DNA from: Bacillaceae bacterium
Lineage (GTDB): Bacteria; Bacillota; Bacilli; JACDOE01
Assembly: GCA_017656255.1 (NCBI GenBank)
Contig: JACDOE010000016.1
Coordinates: forward strand, 1 to 35,928
Length of the DNA stretch: 35,928 nucleotides
Direction: 5' to 3'
Below the pieces are notes generated by a model that saw nothing but the letters and a program-made list of their open reading frames with translations, did not search any database and was not told where the DNA came from. The position numbers were made by a program, and so were the translations under genes. Shown piece by piece: positions 15,229 through 22,704 of the stretch (the first letter of the stretch is position 1; each line of letters starts with the position of its first letter).

Positions 15229-15972
15229 ATGTTGAAAAAGGGACTTGTTTATGCAATGACGGTGACTTTCATCCTGCTGACATTAACAGCCTGTAACCAG
15301 CCGGGAAAAGAAAATGAACCGATATCCGTAAATCCGACCGAGGATCAAGAAAACGCGGTCAAACAGGATCAGGATTCCCAGCCATCTCCTGCTTCTGATC
15401 CCGTGTTGCACGTTGTGCAGACCTATGAACTGGCGGATGGCAGCCAACTCCTTTTTAAAATGGATGAGCTGGGCGGTTTCAGTGAGCTCACGCTTCAATC
15501 TGACGGAGAAGAAAAGGTGGTTGGGGATAAGAAGCCTTCTGAACCGGCTGTTTCACCGGATAGAGAGAAGTTTGCCTTTATTGATGTGATGCAGTGGGAA
15601 TATATCGGTGAGGTCTATCTTTATGATATCGAGACAGGAGAAAACCAGCGCATTCTGGCAAGGGATGAGGATTTTGATAACCAGCATAAACCGAAAGCGT
15701 TGGCCTGGCTGGATGACCGGCGATTGCTGGTGACGATAGGATATGCCTATGGGACGGTCAGTATGGGCGGTGACCTGTATGCCTATGATATACGGAGTGA
15801 TAACCTGACCCGGGTGGTTGAAACCGGAGAGCCGGAAGATATCATGGATGTGAGCGTCGAAGGGGATCAAGTAATTCTGGATATGGCTCATTACAATGAT
15901 GACAAAACGGGTTACGATGTGAAGCAGGTGACGTATCCCAAACGGGAGATTTTGCAGTTAACCGGAAACTGA
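15229..15972 (+). CDS. Lipoprotein with beta-propeller-like repeats
   Basis: A 247-residue secreted lipoprotein. The N-terminus has a short basic start, a hydrophobic segment and a lipobox LTAC, so Cys22 should be lipidated. An acidic linker follows. From about residue 60 the sequence has recurring units with the form of WD40/PD40-like blades, such as AVSPDREKFAFIDVM, GEVYLYDIETGENQRI and GDLYAYDIRSDNLTRV. The ATG follows TAAAGGAGTG. It sits at the outer face of the membrane next to the DUF817 protein, with which it may work. Exact function not recognised. Confidence 0.75.
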   Translation: MLKKGLVYAMTVTFILLTLTACNQPGKENEPISVNPTEDQENAVKQDQDSQPSPASDPVLHVVQTYELADGSQLLFKMDELGGFSELTLQSDGEEKVVGDKKPSEPAVSPDREKFAFIDVMQWEYIGEVYLYDIETGENQRILARDEDFDNQHKPKALAWLDDRRLLVTIGYAYGTVSMGGDLYAYDIRSDNLTRVVETGEPEDIMDVSVEGDQVILDMAHYNDDKTGYDVKQVTYPKREILQLTGN

Positions 15973-15987
15973 GAAAAGGGGAAAACG

Positions 15988-16083
15988 ATGAAAAAAACGA
16001 CTGAGCGGATCAAACAATGCCATGCGATATCCACGTGGGATGATTTGCCGCAACATCCCAAAGAGGACATTCAAGAGATTTAA
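15988..16083 (+). CDS. Possible 31-residue peptide
   Basis: A short open frame with GAAAAGGGGAAAACG before the ATG, 15 bases after the lipoprotein stop. It encodes a basic start and a TrpAsp-rich acidic end (STWDDLPQHPKEDIQEI). After its TAA the frame continues with SRLEKRACK, so it may be the scrap of a longer gene. Not recognised. Confidence 0.3.
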   Translation: MKKTTERIKQCHAISTWDDLPQHPKEDIQEI

Positions 16084-16110
16084 TCCCGATTGGAAAAGAG
16101 GGCGTGTAAA

Positions 16111-16440
16111 TCAATCTTTTAAATTCCCCTGCGTTTGCGGGATATCCATCAACCAGTTGTTTTCATCACTGGCTTCTATGAATTCTTTCACTTCGTAGTT
16201 TCCGTAATATCCTTCCCGGATAAAAGGATCGTGGTTCAGCATTCGTTTGACATCTTCCAGAGAAACCCCGTTTAGTACCATGCAGGCTCCCTCATTATCC
16301 ACAAACGGTCCGCACAACTTCAAAAAACCATTCTGACTCAGTTGTTTCAGGTATTCTACGTGCTGAACCAGCAGGTCCTTTGTTAATTCTTCCTGCCGTT
16401 TATCTTTGAGAATAGCTTCAATAAAAATCCCCCCGCACAA
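16111..16440 (-). CDS. YCII-related domain protein
   Basis: A protein of about 109 residues with a TTG start at 16440, preceded by AGGA; a more internal start is possible since YCII-type proteins usually begin at the first strand (FIEAIL). The core matches the YCII-like dimeric barrel: QHVEYLKQLSQNGFLKLCGPF with the conserved His, then MVLNGVSLEDVKRMLNHDPFIREG with the conserved Asp-Pro-Phe. The His/Asp pair is the supposed active site. Small stand-alone members have no firm function. It has its own promoter on the minus strand and converges with the lipoprotein gene. Confidence 0.8.
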   Translation of the reverse strand: MCGGIFIEAILKDKRQEELTKDLLVQHVEYLKQLSQNGFLKLCGPFVDNEGACMVLNGVSLEDVKRMLNHDPFIREGYYGNYEVKEFIEASDENNWLMDIPQTQGNLKD

Positions 16441-16460
16441 GAACGTATGTTCCTATTGTT

Positions 16461-16488
16461 ATTATATACCAGATTAAGTTGGTGTCAA
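16461..16488 (-). promoter_or_regulatory. Promoter of the YCII-like gene
   Basis: On the minus strand TTGACA (16488-16483) and TATAAT (16466-16461) with 16 bases between. The consensus boxes are perfect and give a short leader of about 15 bases before the TTG start. Confidence 0.75.
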
Positions 16489-16507
16489 TCATATCAACCC
16501 GATACAT

Positions 16508-16588
16508 ACGAAAAAACGCTTTTTCGTCCTTTCCAGCCAATTATTTTTTCTCACAGCCCGTCATTGATTTCATGTGATTCGTACGAAT
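16508..16588. promoter_or_regulatory. Hairpin and 12-bp palindrome upstream of hpaB
   Basis: ACGAAAAA (16508-16515) and TTTTTCGT form a small hairpin around ACGC. ATTCGTACGAAT at 16577-16588 is a perfect 12-bp palindrome, about 195 bases before the hpaB start codon, and a candidate operator. The stretch 16441-16783 has no other gene; it is the control region for hpaB and the divergent YCII-like gene. Confidence 0.45.
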
Positions 16589-16783
16589 AAGGTTAAAAAA
16601 AATAAAGAATTAATATGAATCGGGTATTACATTTTGGCGCAAAACATTTTATAATTTTCTTAAAAGTAAGAAACATATATGAATTCTGTGTTGTATCCGT
16701 TTGCACGATCCGTACCAGAGTATGATTCAGATTCATAATTGTTTTCTAAATTGTCAGAAAAAAATAACAAGGGAGGACTTACT

Positions 16784-18271
16784 ATGCCGGCCAGAACGGG
16801 TGAACAGTATTTACGTGCACTGAAGGAGGAAAGTAACAATATTTACATTGACGGGGAGAGAGTCGAGGATGTAACCGAACATCCCGCATTCAGGAACGTG
16901 GCCAAATCCGTCGCCGAACTCTATGATCTACAGCATGAGAAACCGGATAAGATGCTCTATACATCTCCTACCACCGGGGACAAAGTTGGACTATCCTTCA
17001 TTGAACCGAAGACGAAAGAAGACCTGATAGCCCGCCGGGAGATGTTTACTGAATGGGCGCGCCATTCCGGGGGAATGATGGGACGTTCTCCGGATTATAT
17101 CAACACCAGTATCATGGCCTTTGCCAGTGCAGCTGAGTTTTTCAGACAGGGCAATAAAAACGGCATTGATTTTGGTGAAAATGTCCGCAAATATTACGAA
17201 TTCGTCAGAGAGAACGATCTCGCTTTGACCCATACCCTGATCCATCCGCAGGTGAATCGTTCCAAAATGCAGCATGAGCAGAAAGATCCGATGATTTCCG
17301 CACATGTAGTCAAACAGGATGCCGACGGGATTTACGTCTCCGGCTGTCGTCTGCTGGCGACCCTGGGAGGCATTACCGATGAATGTATCGTGTTTCCTTC
17401 CACATTGAACAAAGCGACCAGTGGTGACGATCCGTATTCCATGGCGTTTGCCTTCTCCAACAATACGCCGGGAACCAAATTTATCTGCCGTGAGTCGTTC
17501 GATTATGGACGCAATCAGTGGGATCATCCGCTGGGAGCCCAGTTTGATGAAAGTGATGCCATCGTCGTATTCGACAATGCGTTTATCCCCTGGGAACGCG
17601 TGTTCATCGTCGGAAACGCCGACATCTGTAACCGGACCTATATGGAAACCAACGCTGTCATTCACATGACACACCAGGTCATTGCCAAAAACCTGGCGAA
17701 AACAGAATTTACGCTGGGCGTGATCCTCAACATGATTGAGGCCGTCGGCATTGAAAAGTTCCAGCATGTCAAGCAAAAAGCGTCTGAAGTCATGGTCGCC
17801 CTGGAAACGATGAAATCTCATCTGTATCGTGCTGAACACAACGCAAGCGTTGACAAATACGGCAACATGACCCCTGATTTTGAACCGCTGAACGCAGCGC
17901 GGCAGTGGTATCCGCATATGTACCAGCGCATCCAGGAAATCATCAAGATTCTCGGTGCTTCCGGGCTGATGGCCATTCCGACTCACAAAGATTTCGAAAG
18001 TGAAGAAATCGGGTCGCTGATGCATCGTTACATGCAGGGAGCGAATCTGGACGGATATGAGAGAGTTCAATTGTATCGTCTGGCCTGGGATATTGCCATC
18101 AGTGCTTTCGGTAACCGCCAGGCTCTCTATGAATACTATTTCTTCGGTGATCCGGTACGGATGTCCAATGTCTATTATGACTGGTTTAACAAAGAACCCT
18201 ATAAAGAGATGGTACAGGACTTCTTGGAGCGGGCTAAGAAACGCTCGGGCATCACGCCGGTCAAAGCGTAA
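16784..18271 (+). CDS. hpaB: 4-hydroxyphenylacetate 3-monooxygenase, oxygenase component
   Basis: A 495-residue flavin-dependent hydroxylase of the HpaB family that adds a hydroxyl ortho to the phenol of 4-hydroxyphenylacetate, using reduced FAD from a separate reductase. The ATG at 16784 follows GGGAGGACTTACT; an upstream in-frame start adds 15 unrelated residues. Family marks: RTGEQYLRALKEE at the N-terminus, GRSPDYINTSIMAF at about 90, THTLIHPQVNRS, the FAD region with GARLLATL-like GCRLLATLGGITDE, and FDNAFIPWERVFI. The middle and C-terminal helices are complete. No reductase gene (hpaC) is in the window, so it must be supplied elsewhere. Followed by hpaD. Confidence 0.92.
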   Translation: MPARTGEQYLRALKEESNNIYIDGERVEDVTEHPAFRNVAKSVAELYDLQHEKPDKMLYTSPTTGDKVGLSFIEPKTKEDLIARREMFTEWARHSGGMMGRSPDYINTSIMAFASAAEFFRQGNKNGIDFGENVRKYYEFVRENDLALTHTLIHPQVNRSKMQHEQKDPMISAHVVKQDADGIYVSGCRLLATLGGITDECIVFPSTLNKATSGDDPYSMAFAFSNNTPGTKFICRESFDYGRNQWDHPLGAQFDESDAIVVFDNAFIPWERVFIVGNADICNRTYMETNAVIHMTHQVIAKNLAKTEFTLGVILNMIEAVGIEKFQHVKQKASEVMVALETMKSHLYRAEHNASVDKYGNMTPDFEPLNAARQWYPHMYQRIQEIIKILGASGLMAIPTHKDFESEEIGSLMHRYMQGANLDGYERVQLYRLAWDIAISAFGNRQALYEYYFFGDPVRMSNVYYDWFNKEPYKEMVQDFLERAKKRSGITPVKA

Positions 18272-18281
18272 GCAGGCAATC

Positions 18282-18322
18282 GGTGCGGCGGGGGAAACTC
18301 TCCTCAATTCCCCGTCCGTGCC
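18282..18322 (+). other. Intercistronic hairpin between hpaB and hpaD
   Basis: GGTGCGGCGGGGGAA pairs with TTCCCCGTCCGTGCC with two mismatches and two G-U pairs around an 11-base loop. There is no T-run, so it more likely protects the end of the hpaB message or attenuates partly than ends transcription. Confidence 0.5.
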
Positions 18323-18356
18323 ACTACACTATTTTAATAGAAAGGGGAGTTGAAGG

Positions 18357-19343
18357 GTGTCTAGAAAGCCGTTTGATATTGTTCGACTGCATCATGCGGA
18401 AGTGACCGTGACTGATCTGGAACGGGCCCGTCACTTTTATTGTGAGGGACTGGGCTTGATTGAAACGGAAAGTGACGACAATCATATCTATCTGCGGGCG
18501 CTCGAAGATGCCAATCATCACTGTCTCGTGCTGACAAAGGGTGAACAGGCCAGTCTGAATCATATTTCCTATCGGGTCAGTTCTGATCAGGACCTGGACG
18601 AACTGGACCAGCTATTTAGCCGGCTGGGAGTCAAGAAACGATGGGTCGCCCCGGGTGAAGAAAAGGGGCAGGGAAGGGCGCTTCGGATTCAGGATCCGGG
18701 CGGCATTCCGGTGGAATTTTTCTATGAGATGGATAAAGCGGAAAGAATGCTGCAGAAGTTTCACCTGCATCACCAGGTGAAGATTAAGCGAATCGACCAT
18801 GCCAATTGCCTGATTACCAATATTGATGAACTCTATGACTGGTACAGCAATCACCTCGGCTTCCGGACGTCCGAATATACGGTGAAGGGCGAAGGAACGG
18901 ACGAAAGTGTCTGGGCCGCCTGGATGCACCGCAAGCCCAGTGTCCATGATCTGGCCCTGATCAGCGAAAAAGGGCCTCGTTATCATCACACCGGTTTCTG
19001 GATGGATGACGCCAAAACGATTTTGGATGCGTGCGACCATCTGGCTTCACTCGGATATTATCGCAATATTGAGCGGACCCCCGGACGTCACGGCACATCC
19101 AATGCCTTTTTCGTCTATCTGAGAGACCCTGATGGCAACCGCGTTGAATTATATACCGGGGACTATTTTACCAATGATCCCGATTGGGAACCGGTGAAAT
19201 GGCATCTGGACGATCCGCAGCGTGCCACTTTCTGGGGAGCCGCTCCTCCGGAAAGCTGGAAAAAAGAGGCGGTTCCCGTTCAGGACATTTTAACGGGTGA
19301 TTTGATCACGCCACAACCTCTCAAAACGAGAGAAAAAGCATAA
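18357..19343 (+). CDS. hpaD: 3,4-dihydroxyphenylacetate 2,3-dioxygenase (extradiol, VOC type)
   Basis: A 328-residue ring-cleavage dioxygenase with the two-lobe VOC fold. It opens homoprotocatechuate, the product of HpaB, between C2 and C3 using Fe(II) or Mn(II). The expected ligands are His148 (RIDHANCL), His211 (GPRYHHTGFW) and Glu264 (DGNRVELYTGDY); His197 (SVHDLAL) matches the catalytic acid/base. The first lobe (residues 1-125) has no metal site, as is normal. GTG start at 18357, seven bases after AAGGGGAG. The C-terminal extension (TFWGAAPPESWKKEA) is typical. Downstream pathway genes are absent from the window. Confidence 0.9.
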   Translation: MSRKPFDIVRLHHAEVTVTDLERARHFYCEGLGLIETESDDNHIYLRALEDANHHCLVLTKGEQASLNHISYRVSSDQDLDELDQLFSRLGVKKRWVAPGEEKGQGRALRIQDPGGIPVEFFYEMDKAERMLQKFHLHHQVKIKRIDHANCLITNIDELYDWYSNHLGFRTSEYTVKGEGTDESVWAAWMHRKPSVHDLALISEKGPRYHHTGFWMDDAKTILDACDHLASLGYYRNIERTPGRHGTSNAFFVYLRDPDGNRVELYTGDYFTNDPDWEPVKWHLDDPQRATFWGAAPPESWKKEAVPVQDILTGDLITPQPLKTREKA

Positions 19344-19377
19344 ATAAACACAGTTACTCTATTCCCCCCATTTTTTT

Positions 19378-19405
19378 AAGGCTCACTTTTCAGTGAGCTT
19401 TTTGC
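19378..19405 (+). terminator. Terminator after hpaD
   Basis: GCTCACT pairs with AGTGAGC around TTTC, followed by TTTTT. It separates hpaD from the regulator gene. Confidence 0.7.
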
Positions 19406-19428
19406 CCTTTTTTCAAGGAGGACAGGAT

Positions 19429-21366
19429 ATGAAAGCCAGCGAATTAACATTGACCAATTTTCTGAATTACTACCAGCAGGATGTTGAAAGTTTCCTCAAA
19501 GAACAGAACATGATGATCACCAGCATTGATGCCTGGGGTGTGCTGCGTAAAGATTTGATCTCCACGCTGGGCGTTGAACGGGCCAAGCGCTTTCTGCTCC
19601 GTTACGGGAGGCACTGTGGGCGGGTTGAAGCCCGTATGTTAAAAGAGATGTTCGACTGGCAAGATGATCTGGAATGGTTGCTGGCCGGGACCCGCATGCA
19701 TAAGGTTACCGGTCGGACATTTTCCAACTTGATCAAATTTGATGCCGACATTGAAGAGAAGCGGTTTGATGTGGAAGGGTACTGGATTGATTCCTCCGAG
19801 GCCAAACTGCATGTCAAACATTTTTCCTATTATCATGAACCGATCTGTTTTTTTCTGGTCGGATGGGCCGGGGGCTATACCAGCGAATGTCTTGGCAAGC
19901 CGATCTATTTTAAAGAAGTGGAGTGTCTGGGTAAAGGAGATCCGCACTGCCGCTACATCGGCAAAACCCTGGACCAGTGGGGCGATGAAATCAAAGAAGA
20001 TCTGATCGATTATGAACAGGATCTGGCTGATGAGCTGGATCGTGTCTATCGTCGGGTGGAAAAACAGAAAGAAGCTTTGAAAAGAGGGACGGCGGTCAGT
20101 CAGAAATTGACGCGGGCCCTTTTGCAGGGAAAAGGGTTAAACAACTTTGCCGGTATGATCAGTGATGAATTTCGCTGTCCGGTCGTGATTGAAAATCGGC
20201 AGTTTGACCGGCTGGCCAGTCACGGCCGTTTTCTGGATCAGGAGAAAGACATTACGATTCAGGAAATCATTAAAACGCCCCGGTTTCAGGTGGAACGGGA
20301 AAAACTGATTCAGGAACAGCGAACCGTGAAGTTCCAACTGGAGCAAAACGGAGACATCATTTATCTGCTGGTATCTCCCATCGTGATCCGCAAGCAAATC
20401 TACGGGTACATCTCTCTGGCCCGAAAGAATGTCGGGTTTGATGCGTATGATGAAGATATTCTGGACAGGATCGCCATGGTCTGTGCCGTTCAGATGTTAA
20501 ATGAACAGACGGTGGTGGAGACGGAACAGCGATTGAAGGGCGAGATGCTGGAAGAACTGTTCTCGGAAAAAGGGGATACCGACAGAGTCTCCTCCAAACT
20601 GGCTTCTCTGGGTTATAATCTGAAAACGCCGCATTATGTCCTGGTGTTTGAAATTCTGGCTTCTTCCGGATTTGGCGGGGAACCAAATATGGCGGTTCAG
20701 GACGAGGATCGCTACCTGGAAGTAAGAACGAAAGTGACGGAACGGCTCCGCAAAGCGGTAGAGGATACGGGATACCGGGCGCTAATCTCGACCAAACTAA
20801 ATTATATTCATACAATCATCAGCCGGGAAATGTTAAAGAAAACAGGTATGGATATTAAAGATTTTGCAGAAGAGTTTGTGGCATGGATGCGGAAGGAATA
20901 CGATTCACCCCATTTGAAGTTGTTTATCGGGGTCAGTTCTTTATGCGAGGATCACAGGCAATTTTACAATCGGTTTCAGGAAGCGAAACGAGCGATTGAA
21001 ATGAACAAATTAAAAACGAGGGAATCGTCTGTGATCCTGGCCTCTGAACTCGGTTACATGACCCTGCTATTAAATGCCCGCAGCCCGGAAGAGCTTGAGC
21101 GGTTTGCGCATGAGAAACTGGGTCCGCTACTGGAGTACGATCGTGAAAGTCATTCCGAATTTCTCAACACGTTGTATCACTATATGGAATGTGAGTGTAA
21201 TTTATATAAGACGGCCAGGGAAATCAATGTCTCCATCAGCGGGATGCGCTACCGGATCAAACGGATTCAGGAGTTGCTCAACATTGATCTGAACCGGGCA
21301 TCCACCCGGTTTGAAATTCAGCTGGCACTGGAAATTCTGCGTGCCTATGACAAACTGGATATCTAA
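19429..21366 (+). CDS. Aromatic-sensing regulator: XylR_N/V4R sensor plus PucR/CdaR output
   Basis: A 645-residue regulator starting at ATG 19429 after AAGGAGGACAGGAT. Residues about 1-110 resemble the XylR/DmpR N-terminal sensor domain (WGVLRKDLI, GVERAKRFLLRYGRHCGR), and 120-185 the V4R part with its Cys-rich stretch GYTSECLGKPIYFKEVECLGKGDPHC. A coiled coil at about 190-235 leads to a GAF-like region (240-370). A GGDEF-like CdaR module and a PucR-type C-terminal HTH (about 590-640: CNLYKTAREINVSISGMRYRIKRI) finish the protein. There is no AAA+ domain, so it is not a sigma-54 activator. Most likely it senses a phenolic compound and activates hpaB and hpaD. Confidence 0.85.
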   Translation: MKASELTLTNFLNYYQQDVESFLKEQNMMITSIDAWGVLRKDLISTLGVERAKRFLLRYGRHCGRVEARMLKEMFDWQDDLEWLLAGTRMHKVTGRTFSNLIKFDADIEEKRFDVEGYWIDSSEAKLHVKHFSYYHEPICFFLVGWAGGYTSECLGKPIYFKEVECLGKGDPHCRYIGKTLDQWGDEIKEDLIDYEQDLADELDRVYRRVEKQKEALKRGTAVSQKLTRALLQGKGLNNFAGMISDEFRCPVVIENRQFDRLASHGRFLDQEKDITIQEIIKTPRFQVEREKLIQEQRTVKFQLEQNGDIIYLLVSPIVIRKQIYGYISLARKNVGFDAYDEDILDRIAMVCAVQMLNEQTVVETEQRLKGEMLEELFSEKGDTDRVSSKLASLGYNLKTPHYVLVFEILASSGFGGEPNMAVQDEDRYLEVRTKVTERLRKAVEDTGYRALISTKLNYIHTIISREMLKKTGMDIKDFAEEFVAWMRKEYDSPHLKLFIGVSSLCEDHRQFYNRFQEAKRAIEMNKLKTRESSVILASELGYMTLLLNARSPEELERFAHEKLGPLLEYDRESHSEFLNTLYHYMECECNLYKTAREINVSISGMRYRIKRIQELLNIDLNRASTRFEIQLALEILRAYDKLDI

Positions 21367-21376
21367 TGAATGTGAA

Positions 21377-21410
21377 AGCCCTGCCTGGTTAAAACAGCAG
21401 GGCTATTTCA
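21377..21410. terminator. Terminator between convergent genes
   Basis: AGCCCTGC (21377-21384) and GCAGGGCT (21397-21404) form an eight-bp stem with a 12-base loop. The T-run is weak on both strands; it lies between the regulator and ygaE, which converge. Confidence 0.6.
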
Positions 21411-21413
21411 AAC

Positions 21414-22538
21414 TCATATTTTTTCAGCCTTTTTGCGGTGTTCACCACCGTTTTCTTCCCGGTGATAGGTGTGATAGTTTTCAATGATTTTGTCCAGATA
21501 ATCCAGTTGATTGGCAAATTCAATCAGGGTCGCGATAATAAGAAACAGATGAAGCCAGGGCTTTCGTCTCTCTTTTTCCTGACTTTTTTCATCTTTGTCA
21601 AACGAGGTTTCAAACTCGGGTGTGTACTGCTGCATCAACTCCAGCAGCAATTCCCGGTTACCTTCAAACACCTCTTCTGCCTGCTCGTGTGGGTGATTGA
21701 TCCGAATCTTTCCTTCAAATTTCATCATTACTTTTTCGTAATAAGAGGTGATCACTGACAGATGATGTCTCAGATCTTCCACAATGTCTTTCTGGATCGG
21801 GGTTGAAGGATAGAGATGCCGTTCCAGGGTGCGGATCATGTCCACCCCCTTCTGCAGTGTACGAATCATCTGCTTGTAAACAACCAGTTTGCGGGATTTG
21901 GCAAATTTAAATTTTTTAAAGTATGTTCTCTCTTCCTGATACAGAGAAAAGAGTTCTTCTGCTTTCTTCAAGTGGTTTAGCAGCTGTTCTTTTTCTTCCC
22001 GGTAAGCTTTTTCCTCCAGCTCCTGGTCAGTCATACGACGTAACAGGAGGGACATATGGTCCCCGGTCACTTTGATCTGATCCAGTAATCTTGAATCGTA
22101 CCGGGGCGGAATAAAAATTACGTTAATGATGATGGACGACATGATTCCGGTCATGATCAGCAGAAATCGGTTAATGGCAAAAGCCAGATAATCGCCTTCC
22201 GGTACTTCCATCACGGCCAGCACAGTCAAAATGGTCAGTGGGATACTGTTATTCAGCTTTAATGACAGATTGATGACGATAACGGTAATCACCATCAGAC
22301 CGATGATAACCGGACTGTTCCCCAGTGCCAGCACACCGGTAATGGCGAGGATAGCACCGATGACATTTCCCTGGATTTGCTCCAGCATGTGCTTCCATGA
22401 ACGGTACAACGATGGCTGTACGGTAAGGAATGCGGCTATGGCCGCAAAGACGGGAGGTTCCAGTTCAAAGATGTATGCCGCATAGAGGGCAAGTACAACT
22501 GCAACTCCCGACTTGATGATACGCGCTCCCAGTCTCAT
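21414..22538 (-). CDS. ygaE: YgaE, UPF0421 aromatic acid exporter-type membrane protein
   Basis: A 374-residue protein of the ArAE_1/UPF0421 family. The N-terminal 150 residues hold about six membrane helices in the FUSC-like pattern (MRLGARIIKSGVAVVLALYAAY, FAAIAAFLTVQPSLYRSWKH). A cytosolic helical region of charged coiled coils follows (about 160-330), and one more hydrophobic segment lies near the C-terminus (LHLFLIIATLIEF). In B. subtilis ygaE lies between ygaD and gsaB as here, though separated by insertions in this genome. Export of aromatic or other small acids is inferred from the family name. Its closeness to the aromatic-degradation module is suggestive but probably a coincidence of synteny. 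Confidence 0.85.
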   Translation of the reverse strand: MRLGARIIKSGVAVVLALYAAYIFELEPPVFAAIAAFLTVQPSLYRSWKHMLEQIQGNVIGAILAITGVLALGNSPVIIGLMVITVIVINLSLKLNNSIPLTILTVLAVMEVPEGDYLAFAINRFLLIMTGIMSSIIINVIFIPPRYDSRLLDQIKVTGDHMSLLLRRMTDQELEEKAYREEKEQLLNHLKKAEELFSLYQEERTYFKKFKFAKSRKLVVYKQMIRTLQKGVDMIRTLERHLYPSTPIQKDIVEDLRHHLSVITSYYEKVMMKFEGKIRINHPHEQAEEVFEGNRELLLELMQQYTPEFETSFDKDEKSQEKERRKPWLHLFLIIATLIEFANQLDYLDKIIENYHTYHREENGGEHRKKAEKI

Positions 22539-22642
22539 GGTTCCCTCCAGCTTTTTACTTTTTCTATGATTCTTTTACGTATCATACATGGAATGGTTGC
22601 TGAAAACAAGTCATCCGGGTGAAAATTGTTTTGATCAAAAAA

Positions 22643-22683
22643 GACCCGGACCGTATCCCTGTATAGAAGGGATGGTCCGGGTC
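22643..22683 (-). terminator. Terminator after gltB
   Basis: A long hairpin with GACCCGGACC and GGTCCGGGTC as outer arms and CCCT/AGGG within. On the minus strand it is followed by TTTTTT. It could also act on the plus strand. Confidence 0.8.
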
Positions 22684-22704
22684 TCATATTTTTTCCTTGT
22701 ATGA

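Noticed and set aside
16991-18307. Long open frame of 438 codons antisense to hpaB
   Set aside because: It mirrors the codon pattern of a clear HpaB gene, has no ribosome site and no family resemblance.
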